NCBI GenBank assembly: GCA_030431355.1
Contig: JAUIJG010000030.1
Coordinates: forward strand, 1 to 21,066
Direction of reading: 5' to 3'
Origin: a bacterium
GTDB taxonomy: Bacteria > Cyanobacteriota > Vampirovibrionia > Obscuribacterales > Obscuribacteraceae
DNA length: 21,066 nucleotides
Made by a program: the position numbers and the translations under genes. A model generated the notes under the pieces. That model was not told the DNA's origin and made no database searches. It worked only from the letters and a program-made list of their open reading frames with translations. Positions 8,683 through 15,302 of this stretch are shown here, one piece after another (the stretch's first letter is position 1; every line of letters starts with the position of its first letter).

Positions 8683-10128
8683 TTACTCGGGCTGTTGGAT
8701 GTCGAAGAGGATGTCGAGCAGGGTCGTGGCGTAGGCGCCGCTGCGCAGCATGAACCGAACGGTGGCCAGACCATCCTGGTATTCCGCTTCGAACCCCTGG
8801 ACGGAGACGAAGAGAGGACGGCGAGGCGGCTTCCGGTAGTACTGCTTCTGCTTGCCCGTGTTGCGGTCGCGGCCTGTGGTCATGTTGTTGAGGAACACCC
8901 TCTGCACGACCGGGTCCATGTTCGAAGGCAATGCCTCAGGGCAGTACTTCGAGTAGAACTTGATCGACTTAGGGTTGTCCATGACCAGAGGGATTTGACG
9001 TTCGCAGTCGGGGCAGTTGCCTTCCAAAACGATTTCGCCGGTCAGGACTTTGCCGAGGACCTGGTTGAACCAGAATCCCTGGTAGGCGCCCGTCCACAGC
9101 GAGAAGACCTTGTACAGCGAACGCAGGGTCCGCTCGTAGTCTCCCGTCTCCAGGAGCTTCCGAACGATCTGCGCTTCCCACACCATGTTGAACTGCTGGA
9201 AGAACTTCTTCCCGTGGTAGCCGACGGGCTCCTCGAGTATTCCCAGCATGCCCTGGAGATGAAGCACCTGCTTGGCGACGGTGGAACCCTCCGCCTTTGC
9301 CTTTGCTTCAGCCTCGGCCCACTCCTCCGCGATCCGCCGCCGGGCATCTTGCGCCTGGGGCTTCTCTTTGGAGTTAACCTCGGTCAAGAACCTCTTGATG
9401 CCGGCTTCCGGTCCATAGACGATGAAGTCGTGACCGACGCCGAAGAGATTCTGTCTGCGACCGAGACGCTGACGTCCGAAGGCGTTGGGGAAGAGGAACT
9501 CCCCCTGACTGTTGCCAGTCAGCCCCATGGACAGCGCCCGGATGCGCGGGTTGATGTACTTCTCCAGAGCGTCCGCAGACATGCCGTCCGCGTACACCTT
9601 GATGGTGAAGTTGTTGCCGACCAGGTGCCCCATGCCGAGATGCTTCTTCACGCGGACAGGGTCCTTGATGAAGATGCCGCCGCCCCGAGAGGTCAGCGCT
9701 TCGGTGTCAGGCATGCAGCAGCGGAGAACCTCCTCGAAGGTGATGTCCCCTTCCAGCACGACACGCTGCGCAGTGATTGCCCAGCGGTCTTTCAGGCCGG
9801 CGTAGGAGACACGCACCTGCTTGGTGGTCTTGCCGAGCAGGTCGAGCATCGCCTCGATGGCATGCTCGGTGGTCAGCTTGCATTTCACGAGAGTTACCGC
9901 GATCAGGTCGCCGCTGCCGCTTTCGCAGTACGGGTTGTCCAGATCGCTTCCGGTGGTCGTGTTGCACCTCAAGCTAGGCGTCGATTGCTCTTCGACAATA
10001 AAATCAGATGGATCTTGCTTGATCCGAGCGCTTACCGTGGGAACGTCTGCGCCGAGGTATCCGATTACTCGGCTCGGCACAAAGGAGTTACCCTCGTCGG
10101 ACAGCGCGGTCTCTAGGATAGCGTTCAT
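8683..10128 (-). CDS. truD: TruD-family tRNA pseudouridine(13) synthase
   Basis: Member of the TruD family, which isomerises U13 of tRNA-Glu to pseudouridine in E. coli. It shows the family landmarks in order: DFIVEE (residues 42-47), the catalytic motif YAGLKDRWAITAQ with Asp114, GNNFTI (171-176), PNAFGRQRLG (214-223), GAYQGFWFN (near 349-355) and a C-terminal VRFMLRSGAYATTLLDIL. At 481 aa it is much longer than E. coli TruD (349 aa). Residues about 253-288 form a charged Ala/Glu/Lys/Arg helix, and CPDC (372-375) plus a later Cys suggest an added element. The ATG at 10128 has AGAAGGG seven bases upstream; a start 12 codons earlier lacks this. GC-rich codons and membership of an otherwise unknown operon suggest horizontal origin. 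Confidence 0.92.
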   Translation of the reverse strand: MNAILETALSDEGNSFVPSRVIGYLGADVPTVSARIKQDPSDFIVEEQSTPSLRCNTTTGSDLDNPYCESGSGDLIAVTLVKCKLTTEHAIEAMLDLLGKTTKQVRVSYAGLKDRWAITAQRVVLEGDITFEEVLRCCMPDTEALTSRGGGIFIKDPVRVKKHLGMGHLVGNNFTIKVYADGMSADALEKYINPRIRALSMGLTGNSQGEFLFPNAFGRQRLGRRQNLFGVGHDFIVYGPEAGIKRFLTEVNSKEKPQAQDARRRIAEEWAEAEAKAKAEGSTVAKQVLHLQGMLGILEEPVGYHGKKFFQQFNMVWEAQIVRKLLETGDYERTLRSLYKVFSLWTGAYQGFWFNQVLGKVLTGEIVLEGNCPDCERQIPLVMDNPKSIKFYSKYCPEALPSNMDPVVQRVFLNNMTTGRDRNTGKQKQYYRKPPRRPLFVSVQGFEAEYQDGLATVRFMLRSGAYATTLLDILFDIQQPE

Positions 10129-10135
10129 TGTCGCA

Positions 10136-10142
10136 CCCTTCT
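10136..10142 (-). promoter_or_regulatory. Ribosome binding site fixing the truD start
   Basis: Read leftward, AGAAGGG lies seven bases before the ATG at 10128 and argues against the in-frame start at 10164. Confidence 0.65.
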
Positions 10143-10155
10143 TTGCTAGTGCACG

Positions 10156-10189
10156 ACCCGGCATTTGCTCAGGATGAGCGAACCCGGGT
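10156..10189 (-). other. Nested hairpin in the HAD/truD spacer
   Basis: ACCCGG (10156-10161) pairs with CCGGGT (10184-10189). Inside, GCTCA (10167-10171) pairs with TGAGC (10175-10179). It lies about 30 bases upstream of the truD start, close enough to influence its translation. A further 6-bp inverted repeat, ACACCT/AGGTGT, spans 10273-10302. Confidence 0.6.
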
Positions 10190-10309
10190 AATGACAGTGA
10201 GTGTTAGTTAGGTTGCATTCAACAAAACACGAGACGCTTGATGCATTGCGGCTCGCTTGATGACTTTCGCAAACACCTCAAATTTTCGGTACTACCAGGT
10301 GTCTGGAAG

Positions 10310-11002
10310 TCAGGTAAGCATCGGGACAAGCTCGGTGAGCTCGGACAGATGGATGATGCCCATGGGCATGTCCTCCTGCTTCAGCAGATGCTCTCGGTCG
10401 ATGAGGGCAGCCTGCATTCCGATAGAGCGAGCTCCGACGCAGTCGGCCTGAAGGTTGTCGCCAACCATCAGAACATCTTCCGGTTCCAGCCCAACTCTCT
10501 GCAGGGCATCCAGAAAGATTTCCGGTTCGGGCTTCCGGTGTCCGGACTCGAACGAGTAGACACGATGGTCTCGGGGGAAGAACTCACCCAAGCCATGTGA
10601 CGCCTCGAAGATGTGTGGCACGGGGAAAGCCCAGAGGTTGCTGATGATGCCCAGGGGAAGTCCATGGGCGCGCAGAGCCTCCAGGGTTTTTCGAACGTCG
10701 TAGAATTCCGCCACGCACTTGGTCTCTGCATCGAGGACCTTGTTGATGGCAGTCATCCTTTCGTCGTCGACGCTGCCACCGAACTTGTTGGCGGCTGCTT
10801 CGGCGAATCGACGGCGGTCTGAAATATTGGTTGTGAGGCAATGCCTCAGAAAAGCATCGTCGGGCGTGAAGTTGACTTCTTGCCCGTCTCTAAGTTCTAC
10901 TCCGACTCCGAGCGCTCGCTGCACATTGTAGACAGGTTCTCTGCAATGCGAGGTTGTGAGCGTTTTCCAGAGGTCGAAGAATACAAATTTCACCGTTTTC
11001 AT
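10310..11002 (-). CDS. HAD-superfamily hydrolase, DLWKT type
   Basis: A 230-aa haloacid-dehalogenase fold hydrolase. Motif I is FFDLWKT with nucleophile Asp10; the position two residues on, an acid/base Asp in most phosphatases, is Trp12. Motif II Ser121 (GIISN), motif III Lys157 (GHRKPEPE) and motif IV GDNLQAD (Asp182, Asp187) are intact. A cap domain of about 90 residues lies between motifs I and II. Loss of the second Asp is common in dehalogenase-like and some phosphatase branches, so activity is likely but substrate and chemistry are open. GGAG five bases before the ATG supports the start. Second gene of cassette 1, between the 231-aa unknown and truD. Confidence 0.87.
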   Translation of the reverse strand: MKTVKFVFFDLWKTLTTSHCREPVYNVQRALGVGVELRDGQEVNFTPDDAFLRHCLTTNISDRRRFAEAAANKFGGSVDDERMTAINKVLDAETKCVAEFYDVRKTLEALRAHGLPLGIISNLWAFPVPHIFEASHGLGEFFPRDHRVYSFESGHRKPEPEIFLDALQRVGLEPEDVLMVGDNLQADCVGARSIGMQAALIDREHLLKQEDMPMGIIHLSELTELVPMLT

Positions 11003-11028
11003 AACAACTCCGATATTTCTTGTTGGGT

Positions 11029-11048
11029 CCCCCGCATTTCTGCGAGGG
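11029..11048 (-). other. GNRA-type hairpin in cassette 1 spacer
   Basis: Read leftward, the RNA would form an 8-bp stem (CCCTCGCA with TGCGGGGG, one G-U pair) closed by a GAAA tetraloop, a GNRA loop. It lies about 25 bases before the HAD gene. Confidence 0.65.
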
Positions 11049-11067
11049 TCCAGTTTTCGAAAATTGA

Positions 11068-11099
11068 GCGAACCCCCCGTCCGGAGACGAAGGGTTCGC
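11068..11099 (-). other. Two-tier hairpin with UNCG-type loop in cassette 1 spacer
   Basis: GCGAACCC and GGGTTCGC form an 8-bp outer stem. After a small internal loop, CGTC and GACG form an inner stem capped, when read leftward, by TCCG closed by C-G, a UNCG-type tetraloop. It sits just downstream of the 231-aa gene and lacks a T-run. Confidence 0.7.
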
Positions 11100-11121
11100 C
11101 GCTACGCAGGTGATGACGAGG

Positions 11122-11817
11122 TCAGTCGAGCCAGGTGAACTCGGCTGTGACTCCGTCGTAGGCTTTGGCTTCGGTGGTGTTCCGCAGCAGGATGCGCTTC
11201 ATCATGCTGTTGAGGTCCGCCGTCACCAGGGTGAATCCGTTCCGGAGAAGACCACGAATGGCCTTCGCCCGCTCCGGAGACACCGCCGCATGCTCGAGGA
11301 TTGCCTGCATGTCCTCCGCTTCCGGGTCGACGGGGTCCGCGCTCATGCGGTCCACGTGTTGCGGAAGGTAGGTGAGCTTGATGCGGTCGTTGCGCTGCTT
11401 GGTCGAGAGCGAGAAGAGAATGGTCATCCTCTCCGCTTCTTCCAGCAGCGTGTCTGCGTGACCCTGGGCCACCGCGGCGACTGCCCGACGATTGTCGTCA
11501 TCCGTGGGCGGGTCGGAAAAGAGACCTTTCTTGCCGACCCGGTAGACACGGTAGGTGCCGACGGGCTTCTCGTCGCTCGCGAAGTCCAGGCTGGTCAGTT
11601 CGAGCACCAGTCGTTGGACCGCCTCGGGCAGTTCCAGAACGGGACCGCGAAGCTCATGGGCGATTTCGCTGGTGACTCGATTGCAGTCGTGGCAGGACAC
11701 CCGATGATCATCTCCGGGAACGGATGTGTAGGGGTCATGCCGATGGACAAAAGCAGTGAACATGGAGGCTGGGCAGGTAGTGAATCCCGGCAGCCTTCTA
11801 CCAAGTTTTTCGTGCAT
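11122..11817 (-). CDS. Hypothetical protein (231 aa), first gene of cassette 1
   Basis: Not recognised. The soluble-looking 231-aa protein has a Cys/His-rich N-terminal patch (Cys15, His38, Cys42 and Cys45 in HRVSCHDC) that could hold a metal. A mixed helical middle follows (LEEAERMTILFSLSTKQRNDRIKL), and the C terminus includes a run resembling an RNA- or DNA-contacting helix (NSMMKRILLRNTTEA). No membrane segment or signal peptide is seen. AAGGAG ten bases before the ATG at 11817 makes the start secure. It heads the transcript that contains HAD and truD, about 210 bases after the predicted promoter at 12030, with a hairpin-bearing leader. Codons are GC-rich, as in the rest of the cassette. 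Confidence 0.75.
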   Translation of the reverse strand: MHEKLGRRLPGFTTCPASMFTAFVHRHDPYTSVPGDDHRVSCHDCNRVTSEIAHELRGPVLELPEAVQRLVLELTSLDFASDEKPVGTYRVYRVGKKGLFSDPPTDDDNRRAVAAVAQGHADTLLEEAERMTILFSLSTKQRNDRIKLTYLPQHVDRMSADPVDPEAEDMQAILEHAAVSPERAKAIRGLLRNGFTLVTADLNSMMKRILLRNTTEAKAYDGVTAEFTWLD

Positions 11818-11924
11818 TCGCTTTGAACTCCTTGAGTTTCATTGTTAACGAACCGGCCGATTGTGAGTTGCCGACCGTTGGTACGAAATCCCACAGACGA
11901 AGCAGCTAGCCCATAGCAGCACAA

Positions 11925-11951
11925 AACCACCGGTCGCCTGGACTGGTGGTT
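11925..11951 (-). other. Leader hairpin of cassette 1
   Basis: AACCACC (11925-11931) pairs with GGTGGTT (11945-11951), and GTC with GAC inside, around a GCCTG loop. It lies in the 5' leader between the predicted promoter and the 231-aa gene. Confidence 0.55.
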
Positions 11952-12029
11952 GATACTGGAATGGATGTCTGGTTCTTAGATTGCTAGTGCTTGCGTCTCT
12001 GGAAAAGTGAAGTTGGGATATGACTTCAC

Positions 12030-12057
12030 CCTATAGATCGCTTGTCTTGACAAGCAA
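12030..12057 (-). promoter_or_regulatory. Predicted promoter of cassette 1
   Basis: Read leftward, TTGCTT (12052-12057) and TATAGG (12030-12035) are 16 bases apart, and TATAGGGTGAAGT continues into the start region. The interval contains the dyad CTTGTC-TT-GACAAG (12041-12054), a possible operator, and a GTGAAGT/ACTTCAC inverted repeat (12007-12028) overlaps the start. The arrangement closely matches the promoter at 20598-20625. Confidence 0.55.
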
Positions 12058-12643
12058 GTCCGTGGGTTTGCTTATTTACATAAGCTTTTATAAGGGGCTG
12101 TTTGCAGGCGGCTGCCTGGAAATCCTTGCCGGGTAAGGATTCTTGGGCTTGGTTGTCGTCCCCGGCTGAGGGCTATCTGGCTAGCGCTATGGGGTTAAGG
12201 AGTTAGAAAGACTATATTTAATTGCTTTAATAAACTAGCGTGGTTGCGCTAGGGTCTGAGGCCTGTTTAATCTTTCGGGGCTAGGCCGCATCGGGGAAAT
12301 GGGTTAGCAGTCCAGCTTTTACAGGGCTTAGCTCCTTCGCCATAAAAATGAGAAAGCCTTTTTCTCTCGATAATAGATCTAAAAGTACCGTTCAAGAGCT
12401 TTCCCCTTGAAAGCTTAGATTAACTCTATGAATGAAGCTCCACTATTCTTTAATTAGAGACCTCGCGAAGATTCGCTAGCTTTTACATAACCATAGAGAG
12501 ATTTATGCTTATTTTCCGTGTAGCTTTCAGATCACTTCCGGAAATTCTTTCAAAGCAATTTGAGTGGTTCGCAGGTGGAAAGAAGAGTCACTCGTCCGGC
12601 ACTAGGATAAAATTGTGTTTTGACGTTTGCTATGGATGAGCTT
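12058..12643. other. Hairpin-rich intergenic region between divergent genes
   Basis: No convincing gene. It has several small dyads: CAGGC-GGCT-GCCTG (12105-12118), AATCCTT-7-AAGGATT (12121-12141), CTAGCG-6-CGCTAG (near 12236-12253), GAGAAA-5-TTTCTC (12350-12366) and AGCTTTC-5-GAAAGCT (12397-12415). The 14-mer CTGTTTAATCTTTC at 12263-12276 recurs near 20840. It should contain control sequences for the rightward HAD gene, but no clear -35/-10 pair was found for it. I saw no tRNA, tmRNA or RNase P signature. Confidence 0.5.
12263..12276. repeat. Distal 14-mer shared by both cassette upstream regions, copy 1
   Basis: CTGTTTAATCTTTC, about 228 bases upstream of the TATAGG of the cassette 1 promoter. 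The identical string lies at a similar distance (about 237) from the cassette 2 promoter. Confidence 0.45.
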
Positions 12644-13243
12644 ATGAAGCTTCTCGTTTTCGACCTCGGTCACGTTCTAATCGATTTCGAGTGGATGGAA
12701 GTCTGTTATGCATTCTCCGAACGCTGTGGATTGCCTAATCATGAAATTTTGAGGGTTTTCTCCGAGATAGCAGAACTTGGCTACGAAAAAGGCAGGGTCT
12801 CAACTTTTGAGTTTTTGAGCGACCTGAATAGACGGCTCGGCAGCGATATAGATCAAGACGAGTTCAAAGCCTTGTGGAACACCAGCTTTAGATCGAACCC
12901 CGAGATGTTCTCTTTTCTTGACCTGCTGTCTAAGAGCCACAAACTTTTTCTACTCTCCAACACTAACGAATGCCACTACACCTACATTCAGGAAAATTTC
13001 GACGTGGAGAGACATTTTCTTGAGACGGTGCTTTCCTATCGAGTCGGCCACGCAAAGCCTGAGGCAGCGATTTACAGGGCTGTGGTGGATAAATCAGGAG
13101 TAATGCCTGAGGATTGTCTCTTTGTTGATGACCTGGAATGTAATGTCAAAGCTGCCAAAGAATTTGGTATGGAAGCTCTTTTGTTCACTGACCCTGGGAA
13201 GTTGAAGTCGGACTTAACCGCTTTCGGTATCAAGACAGCCTGA
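12644..13243 (+). CDS. HAD-family phosphatase (YihX-like)
   Basis: A 199-aa HAD hydrolase of the branch that includes E. coli YihX (alpha-D-glucose-1-phosphate phosphatase). Motif I is FDLGHVLID with Asp7 and Gly in place of the second Asp, as is typical there. Motif II is Ser105 (LLSNTNE), motif III Lys138 (GHAKPE) and motif IV VDDLECN (Asp162, Asp163, Asn167). The cap is the small helical type between motifs I and II. The ATG at 12644 places motif I at the N terminus as in relatives; an ATG at 12632 and a TTG at 12620 are in frame, and none has a strong ribosome site. Its codons resemble the host genes rather than cassette 1. It is not closely related to the HAD protein at 10310-11002. Confidence 0.88.
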   Translation: MKLLVFDLGHVLIDFEWMEVCYAFSERCGLPNHEILRVFSEIAELGYEKGRVSTFEFLSDLNRRLGSDIDQDEFKALWNTSFRSNPEMFSFLDLLSKSHKLFLLSNTNECHYTYIQENFDVERHFLETVLSYRVGHAKPEAAIYRAVVDKSGVMPEDCLFVDDLECNVKAAKEFGMEALLFTDPGKLKSDLTAFGIKTA

Positions 13244-13392
13244 TCTGAGTCTCTGCGGGAGGCTTACCTGGATACTCTCGGTTTTTGTCCGTGGCAGGCC
13301 GAAGCCTGGTTAAGGATAGGGTAAGAGAGAATGAGTAATGTTTCATGTTGGCGGTGGATGGTATTAGCCTTAGTGTCATGAGGGCTTCGATT

Positions 13393-13671
13393 TTATCGAA
13401 TTGCAGTTTTTACTAGCCTTATCAAAGTCAGGCGGAGGAGGGGATAGAGGGCTTCTGTCGCTTCGCGAAAGAGGTCTCTTCCGGAAACTCTCTCAATATC
13501 GATGAAATTGGCATTTTTGACGATTGTCCCGGGAATCTGCGATTCGCTATAGTGGACATTTACCGACTGACCATTTTGGTCTGTATATGTTGGTATCGAG
13601 ATATATTCTTTCGCTGTAGCAGAGGTGGTTTCAGCGGACTTTGCATTCTGAATTCGAGTGATATACTGCAA
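13393..13671 (-). CDS. Possible small hypothetical protein (92 aa)
   Basis: Doubtful gene, not recognised. The 92-aa frame begins with TTG at 13671; a strong GGGAGGAAGG lies upstream, but about 13 bases away and better placed for an ATG in another frame that stops after 15 codons. The frame is open further upstream without an ATG. The sequence looks protein-like, with polar strand-like repeats up to about residue 60 and then an amphipathic helix (LFREATEALYPLLRLTLIR). It may be a real gene with a rare start, or the 3' part of a frameshifted gene. It lies between two rightward host genes. Confidence 0.35.
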   Translation of the reverse strand: MQYITRIQNAKSAETTSATAKEYISIPTYTDQNGQSVNVHYSESQIPGTIVKNANFIDIERVSGRDLFREATEALYPLLRLTLIRLVKTAIR

Positions 13672-13767
13672 TTGACATGACTTGCCTTCCTCCCGGCAAA
13701 AATTTTGAGAGTTCAGATTAGTGCAGGACAGGGAAGATAAAAGCAGTTAAGAGCTGACCAAGAGCCT

Positions 13768-15240
13768 TTGACGCAGTTCACCAAATCCAGCAATCAAAGC
13801 AATTTTGATGTCACGCGTTTACTGAGTGTGCTGGATACCGAAGGCTCTTCAAGTAAGTCCAATGAGTTTTTAATTGATACCATATGTAGTATGAAGGGCA
13901 GCCCCAGAGCTTCTTTTCATATGCCCGGGCACAAGAGTCGGTTGGGATTCGTGAGTTCCGGCGGTCTTCGCCCGGGGGTTTTCGATCTGGATGTTACCGA
14001 GTTGGCCGGTCTGGATGACCTTACCGAGCCGGTGAGCCTAATCAAAAAACTGGAGTCCGAGTTTGCTCAACTATATGGAGTAAAAAAAACCTTCTTAAGC
14101 CTTGGAGGCTCATCCCATGGCTTGATTGCTTCTCTCCTGGCTCTTTCCAGTAAACCCGGATTTGTCCTGGTGCCGAGGAATGCGCATCGTTCAATCTTGA
14201 ATGGACTGATTTTTTCCGGTCATCAAATAGTCTGGTACGAGCCTGAGTGGGATAGTGAGTGGGCGCAGTGGGGAGCTGTCAGTCCGGACTCTCTTCAGGA
14301 TGTTTTGAAATCGCAAAAAATGACTGAATGCGTGGCCATGGTAGTGGTGAGTCCTACCTATGGTGGTGCTATGAGCAATATCAGAGCGGTCAAAGATTCA
14401 CTGAGTGGTTTTGGAGAAATTCCCCTTATAGTCGATGAAGCTCATGGAGCGCATCTCCTGCCATTGACGCAGGGCTTGGGGTACCCGAGCTCTGCGGTGA
14501 CCCAGGGTGCGGATCTTGTTGTTCATTCTCTGCATAAAACAATGCCTGCGCTCACCCAGACAGGACTGATACATATTCCCCAGGGAAGTCTTTTGGCTGC
14601 CGAATCTATCAAAGCTTCGCTCAGGCTTGTTACTTCGTCGAGTCCCAGCTATCCGTTGATGGTCTCCATGGAGCTTGTTGCCAGGCTCTGCAAAGACAGA
14701 CAAATCAGCTCTTTGTTCGAGCAATTGTTGTTGAGTTGTGGGCAGGTCAAGGAAGCTGTTTTGAATAGTGAAAGCCTCGAGTTCTACGAACCGGGACTTC
14801 TAGCTGATCCGTTCCACCTTTTGGTTAAGTCGAAGGTGATGAATAGTTTTGAATTGTGTGAGTTCTTCGAGTCGAAGGGGGTGTTCGTAGAAGGAAACAT
14901 AGGGAATGGAACTCTGTTGCTGGTCGGTTTGGGCACCGAATCAGGTGACATTGAGAGTCTCGCAAGCTGTGTGAGTGAGCTTTCAAAAGTGAAACAGGGC
15001 AAGAGCACTGGGGCAATCAACCCTACGGTTCCAGTGAGACTCGAACAAGTGATCAGTCCAAGAGAAGCATTTCTCTCGGACTTTGAAATTGTGCCCATCG
15101 GTGACGCTGAAGGCAGAATATCTGCTGAATGTTTGTCGCCATGCCCGCCGGGAATTCCGGTGGTCAGTCCGGGGGCGTACGTCCCATCTGGTCTGGAATC
15201 GTCTGACTGTTTAGTACGGGGTGTGAGAGTAGTTAAGTGA
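13768..15240 (+). CDS. Orn/Lys/Arg decarboxylase-family PLP enzyme
   Basis: A 490-aa fold-type I PLP enzyme of the Orn/Lys/Arg decarboxylase group, the kind that produces polyamine precursors (agmatine, putrescine or cadaverine). It shows FHMPGHKSR (about residues 52-60), DVTELAGLDDLTEP, the PLP-ring Asp223 in DEAHGAHL, and the Schiff-base Lys257 in HSLHKTMPALTQTG. The C-terminal domain ends in PIGDAEGRISAECLSPCPPGIPVVSPG, a family hallmark. It is the short form without the receiver-like wing domain of enterobacterial enzymes. The start is TTG with AAGAG nearby; an ATG at 13891 would cut into the conserved N terminus. Its stop overlaps a possible start for the next gene, so the two are probably co-transcribed. 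Substrate specificity cannot be settled here. Confidence 0.9.
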   Translation: MTQFTKSSNQSNFDVTRLLSVLDTEGSSSKSNEFLIDTICSMKGSPRASFHMPGHKSRLGFVSSGGLRPGVFDLDVTELAGLDDLTEPVSLIKKLESEFAQLYGVKKTFLSLGGSSHGLIASLLALSSKPGFVLVPRNAHRSILNGLIFSGHQIVWYEPEWDSEWAQWGAVSPDSLQDVLKSQKMTECVAMVVVSPTYGGAMSNIRAVKDSLSGFGEIPLIVDEAHGAHLLPLTQGLGYPSSAVTQGADLVVHSLHKTMPALTQTGLIHIPQGSLLAAESIKASLRLVTSSSPSYPLMVSMELVARLCKDRQISSLFEQLLLSCGQVKEAVLNSESLEFYEPGLLADPFHLLVKSKVMNSFELCEFFESKGVFVEGNIGNGTLLLVGLGTESGDIESLASCVSELSKVKQGKSTGAINPTVPVRLEQVISPREAFLSDFEIVPIGDAEGRISAECLSPCPPGIPVVSPGAYVPSGLESSDCLVRGVRVVK

Positions 15241-15291
15241 TGAATGTAACTTCAAGTACGAATTCGAGTATCGTGGTATATGAATCGAATC

Positions 15292-15295
15292 GGAG
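15292..15295 (+). promoter_or_regulatory. Ribosome binding site for the R3H ATPase
   Basis: GGAG seven bases before ATG 15303. It favours this start over the in-frame ATG at 15240 that overlaps the decarboxylase stop. Confidence 0.55.
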
Positions 15296-15302
15296 TAACC
15301 TA

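Noticed and set aside
8467..10116. 549-codon open frame on the plus strand opposite truD
   Set aside because: It is a mirror of GC-rich truD codons. The minus-strand frame carries all TruD motifs and a ribosome site; this one has no recognisable motif.
12030..12035. T7-like phage promoter because of TATAGGG
   Set aside because: Only the initiation region resembles T7 promoters; the upstream recognition bases are absent and no phage RNA polymerase gene is present. A sigma-type -35/-10 pair fits better.
12090..12180. tmRNA-like or tRNA-like stretch starting GGGGCTG
   Set aside because: No acceptor/T-arm pairing, tag-peptide frame or tRNA consensus could be traced; only two short hairpins.
12350..12366. 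Rho-independent terminator
   Set aside because: The GAGAAA/TTTCTC stem is short and AT-rich, with no T-run after it and no gene ending nearby.
6756..12643. Defined integrated element with att sites
   Set aside because: I found no flanking direct repeats or tRNA gene by eye, so element boundaries are not claimed.
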